From: Rubrivivax sp.
GTDB lineage: Bacteria > Pseudomonadota > Gammaproteobacteria > Burkholderiales > Burkholderiaceae_C
DNA: 64,000 bases
Direction: 5' to 3'
Assembly (NCBI GenBank): GCA_016789865.1
Contig: JAEUPC010000173.1
Location: 28,544 to 92,543, forward strand
In this document: positions 53,806 to 63,885 of the stretch, in pieces
How positions within the stretch are numbered: the stretch's first letter is position 1
Layout: every line of letters starts with the position of its first letter
The notes under the pieces: generated by a model
Told to the model about the DNA's origin: nothing
The model's input: only the letters and a program-made list of their open reading frames with translations
Database searches by the model: none
Program-made: the position numbers and the translations under genes

Positions 53806-54336
53806 ATGCCCCAATTTGCCGAAGTCAGCCACGACGAGTGGATCGCCGCGCCCGAGGCCACGGTGCGCAGCCAGTTCGCCGACCTGGAGCATCACATCGC
53901 GGCCAAGGTGCACCCCAAGCTCTCGTTCAGGATCCTGGCGCAGGGGCCGCAGGGCGCCCGCTACGAGCAGCGCGTGAAGCTGCTGGGCATCACCCAGCGC
54001 GACGTCTTCGAGCGCCGCTTCACGGCCGACGGGCGCATGGTGGACACCTCGGTCGAGGGGTTCAACCGCGGCGGCTCGCTGAGCTTCGAGTTCAAGCCGC
54101 AGCCCCGGCACGGCGTCGAAGGCACGCTGGTGCGCATCACCATCGGGCTGCCGCTGCCGCCGCTGGTGGGGCCGCTCATCCGCCCGCTGCTGCAGGCCCA
54201 GGTGCGCAAGGAGCTGGCCGCCGCTGCGGCCGAGGACAAGCGCGACCTGGAGTCCGGCGGCTACCGGCCTGGGCAGGCCGGCCGCAGCGACCTGGCCGCC
54301 GCCGTGGCGCCGCGGCCATTCGCGGCCGCAGCCTGA
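53806..54336 (+). CDS. DUF2505-like / SRPBCC-fold protein
   Basis: A 176-residue protein with a start-domain-like fold: MPQFAEVSHDEWIAAPEATVRSQFADLEHHIAAKVHPKLSFRI, GARYEQRVKLLGITQRDVFERR, and a final LIRPLLQAQVRKELAAAAAEDKRDLESGGY helix. Such folds bind small hydrophobic ligands. GGGAGA precedes the ATG. It is divergent from the sigma gene, with which it could share regulation. Function unknown. Confidence 0.7.
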   Translation: MPQFAEVSHDEWIAAPEATVRSQFADLEHHIAAKVHPKLSFRILAQGPQGARYEQRVKLLGITQRDVFERRFTADGRMVDTSVEGFNRGGSLSFEFKPQPRHGVEGTLVRITIGLPLPPLVGPLIRPLLQAQVRKELAAAAAEDKRDLESGGYRPGQAGRSDLAAAVAPRPFAAAA

Positions 54337-54358
54337 CAGCCAGGAAACGCGCCCGCCT

Positions 54359-54853
54359 TCAGCCGGCGCCGGCCGCCGGCGGCGCAGCCAGGCGAGTGCG
54401 CAACGCCTCGACGCGTGCGCGGTTCATGCCGAAGTCCTTGCGCCCGACGCGCGATGACGAGCGCACCTGGATCACGGCGCCGCCGCGGTCGAGCCAGAAC
54501 TCGGCGTCGTCGGCGAAGCCCATCCAGCGCGTCGTGAACTGCGCGTAGAGGTAGTCGCCTTCCACCCGCACGATGCGGGCGCCGGGCGTCGCGGCGATCA
54601 CCTGCTGCAGCCGCGCCCAGGCGGCGCCCGCATCGCCCGAGAAGGCCAGCGGCGCGATGCGCGCGTACTCGCGTTGCGGGTGATCAGGCCACAGGTCGGC
54701 CTGGCTGCTGACGCTGTTGGGTGTCTTGGAGGGCGGCTTGAACTTGCCTTCGGTGAACCCCAGCCGGGACGGCGGGCGCCCGCTGAAGGCCCCCAGCCGC
54801 CCGGCCACCAGCACGGCGGCGAGCACGATGCCGATCATCAGCAGCCAGCGCAT
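54359..54853 (-). CDS. DUF1499 family protein
   Basis: A 164-residue protein with an N-terminal membrane anchor or signal (LLMIGIVLAAVLVAGRLG) and the DUF1499 body: FKPPSKTPNSVSSQADLWPDHPQREYARIAPLAF and VEGDYLYAQFTTRWMGFADDAEFWLDRGGAVIQVRSSSRVGRKDFGMNRARVEALR. Function unknown. GAGGAGA lies 5-6 bases before the ATG at 54853. It converges with the SRPBCC gene (22 bases between stops). Confidence 0.9.
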   Translation of the reverse strand: MRWLLMIGIVLAAVLVAGRLGAFSGRPPSRLGFTEGKFKPPSKTPNSVSSQADLWPDHPQREYARIAPLAFSGDAGAAWARLQQVIAATPGARIVRVEGDYLYAQFTTRWMGFADDAEFWLDRGGAVIQVRSSSRVGRKDFGMNRARVEALRTRLAAPPAAGAG

Positions 54854-54943
54854 GGCCCTTCTCCTCATCGTCGTGTTGTGGTGTCGAGGCCGGCCACCGT
54901 GCCGGGCGGCAGACGCCGGCCGCCGCCCTGCCGCCGCCGGCCT

Positions 54944-56515
54944 CTATCGCCGCCGGCCGCCGCCGAGGATCGAGCCGAGCACGCCGCGGATGATCTCGCG
55001 GCCCACCGCCGAGCCGATGCTGCGCACGGCCGACGAGGCGGCCTTCTCCATCAGGCCCGGGTGGCGCCCGCCACGCGGGCCGGTGGTGCCGAGCACCGCG
55101 TCCTTGAGCATGCCGCCCAGGCCCCCGCCGGCCGGAGCTGGGGCCGGCCCGCCGGGCATCGGCAGGCCCTCCATGCCGGGGGCGGAGCGTGCGGCGCCCC
55201 CGTTGCCGGCCGGGCCGGGGGGCGCATCGGCACTGGCCGCGGCACGCCCCTTGAGCTTCTCGTAGGCCGACTCGCGGTCGACCATCTTCTCGTAGGTGCC
55301 GGCGACCAGCGAATTGGCGATCAAGGCCTTGCGCTGCTCGGGCGTGATGGGGCCGATCTGGCTGCCGGGCGGGTGCACGTAGACGCGCTCGGTGACGCTC
55401 GGGCGGCCCTTCTCGTCGAGGAAGCTGATGAGCGCTTCGCCCACCGCGAGCTCGGTGATGGCGGTGGCCATGTCGCCGATCTTCGGGTTGGCGCGCATCG
55501 TCTCGGCGGCGCTCTTCACCGCCTTCTGGTCGCGCGGGGTGAAGGCGCGCAGCGCGTGCTGCACCCGGTTGCCCAGCTGGGCGAGCACGGTGTCGGGCAC
55601 GTCCAGCGGGTTCTGCGTCACGAAGTACACGCCCACGCCCTTGCTGCGCACCAGGCGCACGACGAGTTCGATGCGCTCCACCAGCGCCTTGGGCGCGTCG
55701 TTGAACAGCAGGTGCGCCTCGTCGAAGAAGAACACGAGCTTGGGCTTGTCGAGGTCGCCCACCTCGGGCAACGTCTCGAACAGCTCGCTGAGCATCCACA
55801 GCAGGAACGTCGCGTACAGCCGCGGCGCATTCATCAGCTTGTCGGCGGTGAGGATGTTGACCACCCCTTTGCCGTCGATGGTCTGCATGAAGTCGCCGAT
55901 GTCGAGCATCGGCTCGCCGAAGAACCTGTCGCCGCCTTGCTCTTCGATCTGCAGCAGGCCGCGCTGGATGGCGCCGACGCTGGCCGCGCTGATGTTGCCG
56001 TACTCGGTGGTGAAGTCCTTCGCGTTGTCGCCCGTGAACTGCAGCATCGCGCGCAGGTCCTTCATGTCCAGCAGCGCCAGGCCGTTGTCGTCGGCGATCT
56101 TGAACACGAGGTTGAGCACGCCTTGCTGCGTCTCGTTCAGCGCCAGCATGCGGGCCAGGAGCAGCGGGCCCATGTCGCTGACGGTGGCGCGCACGGGATG
56201 ACCGTGTTCACCGAACACGTCCCACAGCGTCGCAGGGCAGGCCACCGAGGCCGGCTCGGGCAGGCCGCGGTCTTTCAGGATGCCGGCCAGCTTGGCGCTC
56301 ACCGCGCCCTTGTGCGCGATGCCGGTGAGGTCGCCCTTCACGTCGGCCAGGAACACGGGCACACCGATGGCGCTGAAGCTCTCGGCCAGCTTCTGCAGCG
56401 TGATCGTCTTGCCGGTGCCGGTGGCACCGGTGACCAGGCCGTGTCGGTTGGCCAGCGCGGGCAGCAGGTGGCACGTCACATCGCCGTGTTGGGCGACGAG
56501 GATGGGCTCGGGCAT
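54944..56515 (-). CDS. DUF853 / HerA-like ATPase
   Basis: A 523-residue P-loop protein. Walker A is [16 protein letters not shown], Walker [16 protein letters not shown], and [30 protein letters not shown]-type sequence follows, as in HerA-like DUF853 proteins. A Gly/Pro/Ala-rich linker (about residues 430-480) precedes a short basic tail. The family resembles DNA-translocating ATPases but its role is not established. It diverges from the subtilase gene. Confidence 0.88.
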   Translation of the reverse strand: MPEPILVAQHGDVTCHLLPALANRHGLVTGATGTGKTITLQKLAESFSAIGVPVFLADVKGDLTGIAHKGAVSAKLAGILKDRGLPEPASVACPATLWDVFGEHGHPVRATVSDMGPLLLARMLALNETQQGVLNLVFKIADDNGLALLDMKDLRAMLQFTGDNAKDFTTEYGNISAASVGAIQRGLLQIEEQGGDRFFGEPMLDIGDFMQTIDGKGVVNILTADKLMNAPRLYATFLLWMLSELFETLPEVGDLDKPKLVFFFDEAHLLFNDAPKALVERIELVVRLVRSKGVGVYFVTQNPLDVPDTVLAQLGNRVQHALRAFTPRDQKAVKSAAETMRANPKIGDMATAITELAVGEALISFLDEKGRPSVTERVYVHPPGSQIGPITPEQRKALIANSLVAGTYEKMVDRESAYEKLKGRAAASADAPPGPAGNGGAARSAPGMEGLPMPGGPAPAPAGGGLGGMLKDAVLGTTGPRGGRHPGLMEKAASSAVRSIGSAVGREIIRGVLGSILGGGRRR

Positions 56516-56759
56516 GGAGGTGCTCCGCGGTGGGTGAGGCGAGTGGCCGCGCAGTCTAGAGCAGGCTTCGAAGGGACCTGCCCGACCTCGGCAGCGGCAT
56601 GTCGATCCCGCGCCTGAGGGGTAGGGTATGGGGTAACCCCGAGAGCCTGGGTCGACTTCGGCCCTTAGCGTGCAACCTCTCGTAACGGTTCCGTGACGTT
56701 GCTGCAATCCAGCCCCGTCTTCGCGAACCGTCGTTCAACCCCATTCGGAGAGAAACCAC

Positions 56760-58145
56760 ATGGCGATTCGTCGATTCACGCATGGTGCCGTGGCGGCCGC
56801 TGCCCTGTTGGGCATGGGCTGTGCCCTGGCCAAGGACTTCGTCCTGTCTGCCAACTCGTGGGGCGCGGCGCAGAACGCGGCCGTGGCCGCCGCCGGCGGC
56901 ACCGTGCGCTACAGCCACGCCACGGGCCTGGCGCTGGTCTCATCGGACCGCGCCACCTTCCTGGCCGACGTGCTGGCTGGAGGCGCAGTCCAGCGCGGAG
57001 CGGCGGACATCGCCGTGCAGCAGGCGCCGGTGCGCACGCTGGACATGGCCCCCGAACTGCAGGCGGTGCCGGCCACCCCGAATGACAGCTTCTTCCAGTT
57101 CATCCAGTGGGCGCCACAGTCGATCGGTGCGCCGGCCGCCTGGGCCGCCGGCTACACGGGCAAAGGCGTGCGCGTGGCGGTGATCGACGGCGGGGTCTAC
57201 GGCGCCCATGCCGATCTCGCCGGCGCGCTCGACACCGCCGCGGCGCGATCGTTCGTGCCTGGGGCTGCCGGCAGCTGCCAGGTGAGGTGGGACTGCGACA
57301 CCGGCACCTTCTGGCACGGCACGCATGTCACCGGCATCGTCGCGGCGCGGGCCAACAACGGCCTGGGCGTGGCCGGCATCGCACCCGAGGCCACGGTGGT
57401 GCCGGTGAAGGCGCTGCACGCCGGCACGGGCAGCTTCGGCTCGGTGATCGCGGCCATCCTGTACGCCGCCACCGAGGGCAAGGCCCACATCATCAACATG
57501 AGTCTGGGGGCGGCCTTCACCCGCGGCGGAGGCCAGGCCAATGACGCCCAGGGCGCCGCTGAACTGGTGTCTGCGATGAACCGCGCAGTGAACTTCGCCG
57601 GCTCGAAGGGGGTGCTGGTGATCTCTTCGGCGGGCAACGACGCCACCGACTTCGACCATACCGGCAGCCTGATCGACACCCCGGCGCAAAGCGGCAACGG
57701 CCTGGCCGTCTCGGCCACCGGGCCAATGGGCTTTGCGCTCGGAGCGACCAACTTCGCGCGCTTCTCGAGCTACTCGAACTACGGCCAGTCGATCGTCTCG
57801 CTGGCCGCGCCGGGTGGTGACTTCGCGCTGCCGGGCGAAGCGCCCTGCACCCTGGCGCGCAACCCCAGCGGAAGCGTGACCCTCCCTTGCTGGGCCTTCG
57901 ACATGGTGCTGTCGACGTCTCGCGGCACGGCTGCCGCCGGCGGCTACACCTGGGCTGCCGGCACCTCGATGGCCGCGCCGGCCGCTGCCGCCGTGGCCGC
58001 CCTCATCAAGCAGAAGAACCCGAACATCTCGGTCGGCGCCCTGAAGAACAAGCTGATGAACTCGGCCGATGATCTGGGCAAGCCGGGCAGCGACCCCTTC
58101 TACGGCCGCGGCTACCTGAACGCCGCGCGCGCCGTGGCCAACTGA
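56760..58145 (+). CDS. Secreted subtilisin-like serine protease (S8 family)
   Basis: A 461-residue protease. A signal peptide (HGAVAAAALLGMGCALA) and a short propeptide (to about residue 118) precede the catalytic domain. Triad: Asp in RVAVIDGGVYGAH, His in FWHGTHVTGIVAA and Ser in AAGTSMAAPAAAA; the oxyanion Asn is in SSAGND. Four Cys (SCQVRWDC, PC...PC) could form disulfides. GGAGAG precedes the ATG. It probably acts outside the cell. Confidence 0.93.
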   Translation: MAIRRFTHGAVAAAALLGMGCALAKDFVLSANSWGAAQNAAVAAAGGTVRYSHATGLALVSSDRATFLADVLAGGAVQRGAADIAVQQAPVRTLDMAPELQAVPATPNDSFFQFIQWAPQSIGAPAAWAAGYTGKGVRVAVIDGGVYGAHADLAGALDTAAARSFVPGAAGSCQVRWDCDTGTFWHGTHVTGIVAARANNGLGVAGIAPEATVVPVKALHAGTGSFGSVIAAILYAATEGKAHIINMSLGAAFTRGGGQANDAQGAAELVSAMNRAVNFAGSKGVLVISSAGNDATDFDHTGSLIDTPAQSGNGLAVSATGPMGFALGATNFARFSSYSNYGQSIVSLAAPGGDFALPGEAPCTLARNPSGSVTLPCWAFDMVLSTSRGTAAAGGYTWAAGTSMAAPAAAAVAALIKQKNPNISVGALKNKLMNSADDLGKPGSDPFYGRGYLNAARAVAN

Positions 58146-58153
58146 CCCCATCA

Positions 58154-58191
58154 CCCCTCCGGCGGGCCGCACCCTGAGGCCCGCCGGTGGG
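58154..58191 (+). terminator. Hairpin downstream of the subtilase gene
   Basis: CCCC-T-CCGGCGGGCC pairs with GGCCCGCCGG-T-GGGG, a 14-pair stem with one T-T mismatch and a 9-base loop (58169-58177), starting 8 bases after the stop. No U-tract follows, so it may block RNase or act as a factor-dependent end rather than a classic terminator. Confidence 0.55.
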
Positions 58192-58267
58192 GGCCACTGC
58201 CGCAGCGGCACGGGCCCGCGCCAGTGCCCGCGCCAGTGCCCGCGTCCAGCGGCCCGGCGCTCAGCGC

Positions 58268-59158
58268 TCAGCGCTCGCCGAGGGTGGGCGCCAGTCGGCT
58301 CAGCCGTTCCAGGCTCGGCCGGCACCACGCCTGGTCGGCCTGCTCCAGGCGGTCGAACGCCGACTTCATGTCCTGGATCGCGCGCAGGGCCGCGGGCCCG
58401 TTGTTCAAACCCCGTTCGACCAACGCCAGCGCCTCGAACCCGAAGAACCACTCCAGCGCCGGCGCGTCGTGCTCGCGCACGACGTCCAGGCACTTGCGCG
58501 CGTGTCGGCGTGCGGCGCTCAGGTCGGGCGCCTTGAGCCAGCTGATCGCCAGGCGGTACTCGGCGCGCTCCACCTCGAGCCAGGTGCCGGCGCGCGCCCA
58601 GAAGTCGCGCGCCAGGCGCGCGGCCAGCAGCATCAGGTCGCGCTCGGCGTCGGTGCGCACCAGCTTCTCGCCCAGCGTGGCGGCGATGTCGTTGCCGTTG
58701 ATCGCGATGGCACGGCAGGCCGGGTCCTTGTGCGGCAGTTCCTGCGTGTCGACCTCCAGCGCCGCCTCGCGCAGCAGCGAGGCCGAGCGCGGTGGGTCGC
58801 GTTCGGCCAGCGCGCCGGCGGCGTGCGCGCCGACGCGCACGCGGTCCGAGGCGGTCATCGGGCCGCGCAGGTCTTCCATGCCACCGGCCAATGCCAGGCT
58901 GGCGTCGAAGATGCGCATCGCCGCGCCAGTGGCCGGGCCTGCGGGGTCGCTGGTGCCGATGTGGAACAGCAGTTGCCGCCCTTCGGTCCAGCGGCCGAGG
59001 TGGTCGCCCATCAGGTGGTGCGCCAGGCGCGCCAGCGCCGCGGCCTGCGCGTCTGTTCGCGCCAGCGAAAGCCCCTCGGTGCCGATGCGCGCGGCCACGG
59101 CGGCCGCTTGCCCTGCGTGGTCTTGCCAGGCCTGGTTCAGCCAAGCGTCGAATGGCAT
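58268..59158 (-). CDS. Hypothetical soluble protein, helical (TPR-like)
   Basis: A 296-residue protein of unknown function. It begins MPFDAWLNQAWQDHAGQ and is dominated by amphipathic helices with a repeat-like spacing (RLAISWLKAPDLSAARRHARKCLDVVREHDAPALEWFFGFEALALVERG), which suggests a TPR or similar helical-repeat fold. No signal or membrane segment. It diverges from yebC. The frame extends beyond the ATG at 59158, but that stretch looks non-coding. Confidence 0.65.
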   Translation of the reverse strand: MPFDAWLNQAWQDHAGQAAAVAARIGTEGLSLARTDAQAAALARLAHHLMGDHLGRWTEGRQLLFHIGTSDPAGPATGAAMRIFDASLALAGGMEDLRGPMTASDRVRVGAHAAGALAERDPPRSASLLREAALEVDTQELPHKDPACRAIAINGNDIAATLGEKLVRTDAERDLMLLAARLARDFWARAGTWLEVERAEYRLAISWLKAPDLSAARRHARKCLDVVREHDAPALEWFFGFEALALVERGLNNGPAALRAIQDMKSAFDRLEQADQAWCRPSLERLSRLAPTLGER

Positions 59159-59308
59159 CGACTCGATCTCCCCTGGTGCGGCGACTGCCGCAACCTTAGC
59201 GCCCGGCCGCGGGCGTGCCAAGACGGAACCTCGCGTGATTTGGTGACAGCCCCATACAGAGGTTGAGCAGCGATGGGTGCAGCCAAGGGTGTCGAGTGGG
59301 GCGCCGAA

Positions 59309-59334
59309 TAGAATTGCACGCTGCAATTGCAGCG
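59309..59334 (+). promoter_or_regulatory. Overlapping palindromes over a -10-like box before yebC
   Basis: TAGAAT (59309-59314) is a 5-of-6 match to a -10 box. Overlapping it, AATTGCACGCTGCAATT (59312-59328) is an inverted repeat with a 3-base centre, and CGCTGCAATTGCAGCG (59319-59334) is a perfect 16-base palindrome sharing the middle. The site would cover the -10 box and the start point, a typical repressor position. No good -35 is visible. Confidence 0.5.
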
Positions 59335-59349
59335 AGGGAACCACGATCC

Positions 59350-60069
59350 ATGGCCGGTCATTCCAAGTGGGCCAATATCCAGCACCGCAAAGGCCGCCAG
59401 GACGAAAAGCGCGGCAAGGCCTGGACACGCGTCATTCGCGAGATCATGGTCGCCGCGCGCCAGGGCGGCGGTGATCCGGCGGCCAACCCGCGCCTGCGGC
59501 TGGCCGTGGACAAGGCCAAGGCGGTGAACCTGCCGGCCGACACCGTCAAGCGCAACATCGACAAGGCCACCGGCAACCTCGAAGGCGTGCACTACGAGGA
59601 GATTCGCTACGAAGGCTACGGCATCGGCGGCGCGGCGATCATCGTCGACTGCATGACCGACAACCGCGTGCGCACCGTGGCCGAGGTGCGCCACGCCTTC
59701 AGCAAGTTCGGCGGCAACCTCGGCACCGAAGGTTCGGTGGCCTTCCAGTTCAAGCACTGCGCGCAGTTCGTCTTCGCGCCCGGTGCCAGCGAGGACAAGG
59801 TGATGGAGGTGGCGCTGGAGGCCGGCGCCGACGATGTCGTCACCGGCGACGACGGCTCGATCGAGGTCCTGAGCGCCCCGGCGCAGTTCGAGGCCGTGAA
59901 GGCCGCGCTCGAAGCGGCGGGGCTGAAGCCCGAGATCGCCGAAGTGACGATGCGCCCCGAAAACACGGTGGCGCTGGCCGGCGACGACGCCGAACGCATG
60001 CAGAAGCTGCTGGACGTGATCGAGGACCTCGACGACGTCCAGGACGTCTATCACAACGGGGAACTGTGA
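59350..60069 (+). CDS. yebC: YebC/PmpR family translation/transcription regulator
   Basis: A 239-residue YebC. It opens with the hallmark [37 protein letters not shown] and carries [37 protein letters not shown] and the C-terminal [15 protein letters not shown]. Members are described as DNA-binding regulators and, in some bacteria, as factors that relieve ribosome stalling at proline-rich runs. GAGGG lies 9 bases upstream. Confidence 0.96.
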   Translation: MAGHSKWANIQHRKGRQDEKRGKAWTRVIREIMVAARQGGGDPAANPRLRLAVDKAKAVNLPADTVKRNIDKATGNLEGVHYEEIRYEGYGIGGAAIIVDCMTDNRVRTVAEVRHAFSKFGGNLGTEGSVAFQFKHCAQFVFAPGASEDKVMEVALEAGADDVVTGDDGSIEVLSAPAQFEAVKAALEAAGLKPEIAEVTMRPENTVALAGDDAERMQKLLDVIEDLDDVQDVYHNGEL

Positions 60070-60109
60070 GCCCCGGGATCGTGAGCCCCCACGCTCCCTG
60101 CCGGTCGCT

Positions 60110-60135
60110 GCCTCGCGGCATGCAGGCCGCGAGGC
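60110..60135 (+). terminator. Perfect 10-bp hairpin after yebC
   Basis: GCCTCGCGGC pairs with GCCGCGAGGC around ATGCAG, starting 41 bases after the yebC stop. No U-tract follows. A second short hairpin (CCCCC-GCA-GGGGG, 60185-60197) lies further on, still before purD. Confidence 0.45.
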
Positions 60136-60271
60136 GTTCGCCAGCCGCTCGCCAGCGCGCCGGCGCTTGCTCGGCGCGGGCTCACCCCCGCAGGGGGGCT
60201 CTTGCAGCGCAGCGGCGAAGCCGCATCCGCGCAAGGCGCCTGGCTGTGTGCCGCAGCGGGTGCCCCAGACC

Positions 60272-61555
60272 GTGAGGGTTCTTGTGGTTGGTGGTGGTGG
60301 GCGCGAGCACGCGCTGGCCTGGCGCCTGTCGCAAAGCGCGCGGGTGCAGACGGTGTTCGTGGCGCCGGGCAATGGCGGCACGGCGCTCGATGCTTGCGGG
60401 TTGAAGAACCTGCCGGTCACACAGCCCGAGGCGCTGGCGGACTTCGCCGCGGCCGAGAAGATCGCGCTCACCGTCGTCGGGCCCGAGGCGCCGCTGGCCG
60501 CGGGTCTGGTGGACCTGTTCCGTGCGCGCGGGTTGCCGGTGTTCGGGCCGACGAAGGCGGCCGCCCAGCTGGAAAGCTCCAAGGCCTTCGCCAAGGCGTT
60601 CATGCAGCGCCACCGCATTCCCACTGCGCGCCACGCCACATTCGCCGATGCGGCCGAGGCGCACGCGCACGTGCAGGCCCACGGCGCGCCGATCGTCATC
60701 AAGGCCGACGGTCTGGCCGCCGGCAAGGGCGTGGTGGTGGCGATGACGGCCGCCGAGGCCCATGCGGCGATCGACGACATGCTCGGCTCGAACTCGCTGG
60801 GCGTGGTGCACAACGACGAAGGCGCGCGCGTCGTCATCGAGGAGTTCATGGCCGGCGAGGAGGCCAGCTTCATCGTCATCGCCGACGGCCAGAGCGTGGT
60901 GCCGCTGGCCACCAGCCAGGATCACAAGCGCATCGGCACCGGTGACACCGGCCCGAACACCGGCGGCATGGGCGCCTACAGCCCGGCGCCGGTGGTCACG
61001 CCCAACGTGCACGCGCGCGTGATGCACGAAATCATCCAGCCCACGCTGGCCGGCATGGCCGCCGAGGGCCTGCCGTTCACCGGCTTCCTCTATGCCGGCC
61101 TGATGATCGACGCCGAGGGCCGCCCGCGCACGGTGGAGTTCAACTGCCGGCTTGGCGACCCCGAGGCGCAGCCGATCCTCATGCGGCTGAAGAGCGACCT
61201 GTTCGAGGTGCTGCTGCACGCCGCCGAGGGCACGCTCGGGCGAGTGGAGCTGCAGTGGGACCGGCGGTGTGCGCTGGGCGTGGTGATGGCCAGCGCCGGC
61301 TACCCGGCCCGGCCGCGCACCGGCGACGTGATCACCGGGCTGCCGGCCGACGAGGCCGACCTCAAGGTCTTCCACGCCGGCACGCGCCTGGAAGATGGCC
61401 GGCTCGTCACCAGCGGCGGCCGGGTGCTGTGCGCCACGGCGCTCGGCGAGTCGGTGCGCATGGCGCAGACGCGCGCGCTGGCCGCCGTGCGCGCCATTCA
61501 CTTCGAGGGCGCGCAGTGGCGGCCCGACATCGGCCACCGTGCCCTCAAGCACTGA
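60272..61555 (+). CDS. purD: Phosphoribosylamine-glycine ligase
   Basis: A 427-residue PurD (GAR synthetase), second step of purine synthesis. RVLVVGGGGREHALAWRLSQS starts the family fold. IVIKADGLAAGKGVVVA and GPNTGGMGAYSPAP lie in the ATP-grasp domain, and VEFNCRLGDPEAQPILMRLKSDL follows. The GTG at 60272 gives the standard start; upstream GTGs would add a few residues. The usual YebC-PurD-acyltransferase-HemF-NadD order of Burkholderiales follows. Confidence 0.96.
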   Translation: MRVLVVGGGGREHALAWRLSQSARVQTVFVAPGNGGTALDACGLKNLPVTQPEALADFAAAEKIALTVVGPEAPLAAGLVDLFRARGLPVFGPTKAAAQLESSKAFAKAFMQRHRIPTARHATFADAAEAHAHVQAHGAPIVIKADGLAAGKGVVVAMTAAEAHAAIDDMLGSNSLGVVHNDEGARVVIEEFMAGEEASFIVIADGQSVVPLATSQDHKRIGTGDTGPNTGGMGAYSPAPVVTPNVHARVMHEIIQPTLAGMAAEGLPFTGFLYAGLMIDAEGRPRTVEFNCRLGDPEAQPILMRLKSDLFEVLLHAAEGTLGRVELQWDRRCALGVVMASAGYPARPRTGDVITGLPADEADLKVFHAGTRLEDGRLVTSGGRVLCATALGESVRMAQTRALAAVRAIHFEGAQWRPDIGHRALKH

Positions 61556-61586
61556 AGGCGCGGTGGGCCCACCGGCCGTCCCGCTG

Positions 61587-62183
61587 ATGCTGCGCGAGCG
61601 CCCGATCCAGCTGCGCGGCAGCCGCCTGGCGCGCGCGGTGCTGCGGCTGCTCGGGTGGCGGCTGCAGTTCGACGGCCTGGCGGCGCCGCAGGGCGTGATC
61701 GTGGCCTACCCGCACACCTCGAACTGGGACTTCCCGCTGGCGATGCTGGCCAAGTGGGGCATCGGCATCCCGGTCACCTTCTGGGGCAAGGACGCGCTGT
61801 TCCGCGTGCCGGGGTTCGGCCGCTGGCTGCGCTGGCTGGGCGGCCGGCCGGTGGCGCGGCACACGCCGCAGGGTGCGGTGGGGCAGATGATCGAGGCGAT
61901 GCGCGCGGCGCGCGCCGAGGGCCGCTTCATGTGGCTGGCGCTGGCCCCCGAAGGCACGCGTTCGCGCGGCGAGGGTTGGCGCATGGGCTTCTACCGCGTC
62001 GCGCGCGAGGCCGAAGTGCCGGTGGCGCTGATGTTCATGGACTTCGGCCGGCGGGCGATCGGCGTGGACAGCTTCTGGCGGCTGTCGGGCGACATCACGT
62101 CGGACTTCGCGGTGTTCGCCGAGCGGCTGAAGGATGTCCGCGGCATGCGGCCGGGCCTGGCGGCGCCGGTGCGGCCGCTGTGA
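61587..62183 (+). CDS. 1-acyl-sn-glycerol-3-phosphate acyltransferase family protein
   Basis: A 198-residue protein with [14 protein letters not shown] (HX4D as HTSNWD), [24 protein letters not shown] and [11 protein letters not shown] (EGTR). A hydrophobic N-terminus (about residues 13-25) suggests membrane contact. It belongs to a short acyltransferase group common next to purD in Burkholderiales. The ATG at 61587 is used; a GTG at 61563 with a GAAGG upstream is an alternative. Confidence 0.85.
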   Translation: MLRERPIQLRGSRLARAVLRLLGWRLQFDGLAAPQGVIVAYPHTSNWDFPLAMLAKWGIGIPVTFWGKDALFRVPGFGRWLRWLGGRPVARHTPQGAVGQMIEAMRAARAEGRFMWLALAPEGTRSRGEGWRMGFYRVAREAEVPVALMFMDFGRRAIGVDSFWRLSGDITSDFAVFAERLKDVRGMRPGLAAPVRPL

Positions 62184-62223
62184 GGGGCAGCACGCCCTGC
62201 CCGCGCGACGAGGAGAACCAGGC

Positions 62224-63153
62224 ATGAGCGAAGTGGCTGCGGTGCGCGCCTACCTGCTGGACCTGCAGGAGAGCATCGTCGAGGCCTTCGAGCTGCTCGA
62301 GGTCGAAACCGGCGGGCCGCGCTTTCTGCGCGACGCCTGGCAGCGCCCGGCCGGCGGTGCCCTCGAAGGCGACGGATGCAGCCAGCTCGTCGAGCAGGGC
62401 GCGGTGCTCGAACGTGGCGGCTGCAACTTCAGCCACGTGCGCGGCCAGGCCCTGCCGCCGTCGGCCACGCAGCACCGGCCAGAGCTGGCCGGCGCACCGT
62501 TCGAAGCCCTGGGCGTGTCGCTGGTGATGCACCCGCTCAACCCCTACGTGCCCACGGTGCACATGAACGTGCGCATGCTCAGCGCGCGCGCGTCAGGCGC
62601 CGAGCCGGTGAGCTGGTTCGGCGGCGGCATGGACCTCACGCCGTACTACGGCTTCGAGGACGACGCGCGCCACTTCCACCGCACCTGCGCCGACGCGCTG
62701 GCAGAGTTCCCGGGGGACCTTCACGCGCGCTTCAAGCCCTGGTGCGACGAGTACTTCTTCCTCAAGCACCGCAACGAGCCGCGCGGCGTGGGCGGCATCT
62801 TCTTCGACGACTTCGCCGAGGGCGGTTTCGAGCGCGGCTTTGCGCTCATGCGCGCCACCGGCGACGCCTTCCTGCGCGCCTACCTGCCGATCGTGCAGCG
62901 CCGGCGCGGCACGCCGTACGGCGAGCGCGAGCGCGACTTCCAGGCCTACCGGCGCGGCCGGTACGTCGAGTTCAACCTCGTGTGGGACCGCGGCACGCAC
63001 TTCGGGCTGCACGGTGGCGGGCGCACCGAAAGCATCCTGATGAGCATGCCGCCGGTGGTGAAGTGGCGCTACGACTGGAAGCCCGAGCCCGGCACCCCCG
63101 AAGCGCGGCTGGCCAGCGACTTCCTGCGCCCGCGCGACTGGCTGCGTGAATGA
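62224..63153 (+). CDS. hemF: Oxygen-dependent coproporphyrinogen III oxidase
   Basis: A 309-residue HemF. It decarboxylates coproporphyrinogen III to protoporphyrinogen IX. Motifs are [67 protein letters not shown] and [37 protein letters not shown] precedes the ATG. The stop overlaps the nadD start (ATGA). Confidence 0.97.
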   Translation: MSEVAAVRAYLLDLQESIVEAFELLEVETGGPRFLRDAWQRPAGGALEGDGCSQLVEQGAVLERGGCNFSHVRGQALPPSATQHRPELAGAPFEALGVSLVMHPLNPYVPTVHMNVRMLSARASGAEPVSWFGGGMDLTPYYGFEDDARHFHRTCADALAEFPGDLHARFKPWCDEYFFLKHRNEPRGVGGIFFDDFAEGGFERGFALMRATGDAFLRAYLPIVQRRRGTPYGERERDFQAYRRGRYVEFNLVWDRGTHFGLHGGGRTESILMSMPPVVKWRYDWKPEPGTPEARLASDFLRPRDWLRE

Positions 63154-63821
63154 CGGCCGACGGCACGCCCGCCGCCGCGCCGCCCGCCGCCGGCGCCCTG
63201 CCCGGACCTGGGGCGCCGCGCAGCGCCATCTTCGGCGGCACCTTCGACCCGCCGCACAACGCCCACCTCGCGCTGGCGCATGCGGCGCTGGCCACGCTGG
63301 CGCTGGACGACGTGCGCTGGGTGCCGGCGGGCCGGCCGTGGCAGAAGGTGGGAGCCGGCGATGCGCACGCGGTCACTGCCGTAGCGCACCGCGTGGCGAT
63401 GGTCGAGCAGGTGATCGCCGGCGAGCCGCGCTTTCGCCTCGAGCGCCTCGAGGTCGAGCGCAGCGGCCCGAGCTACATGATCGATACGGTCGAGGCGCTG
63501 GCCGCGCGCGAGCCCGGGCGTGCGTGGGTGCTGCTCGTCGGCCAGGACCAGTATGCCCGCCTGCATACCTGGCACCGCTGGCGCGAGCTGCTGGCGCGCG
63601 TGACGCTGGCGGTGGCCAACCGCCCCGGCGCGCCCGCGGCGCCGGCGCCCGAGGTGGCCGCGGTGCTGGCCGCCGCGCCGCAGTGTGCCGTGCCGCTGCC
63701 GATGCTCGACATCTGCGCCACCGACATCCGTGCACGCATCGCCGCCGGCCGCGACGTGGCCGCGCTGGTGCCTGCCGAAGTGGCCGGCTATATTGCCCGC
63801 CACGGGCTGTATCGCGGCTGA
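63150..63821 (+). CDS. nadD: Nicotinate-nucleotide adenylyltransferase
   Basis: A 223-residue NadD, making NaAD from NaMN and ATP. The nucleotidyltransferase signature [13 protein letters not shown] is at about residues 28-40 after an unusual Ala/Pro-rich N-terminal extension. [19 protein letters not shown] and [16 protein letters not shown] (the ISSTxIR equivalent) complete the fold. Starts at an ATG overlapping the hemF stop. Confidence 0.94.
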   Translation: MTADGTPAAAPPAAGALPGPGAPRSAIFGGTFDPPHNAHLALAHAALATLALDDVRWVPAGRPWQKVGAGDAHAVTAVAHRVAMVEQVIAGEPRFRLERLEVERSGPSYMIDTVEALAAREPGRAWVLLVGQDQYARLHTWHRWRELLARVTLAVANRPGAPAAPAPEVAAVLAAAPQCAVPLPMLDICATDIRARIAAGRDVAALVPAEVAGYIARHGLYRG

Positions 63822-63885
63822 GCGCCTTGGACGCCGGCCGCGCGCATCAAGCCATCAACCCCCGAGGTCACCGAGGAGCCGCACC

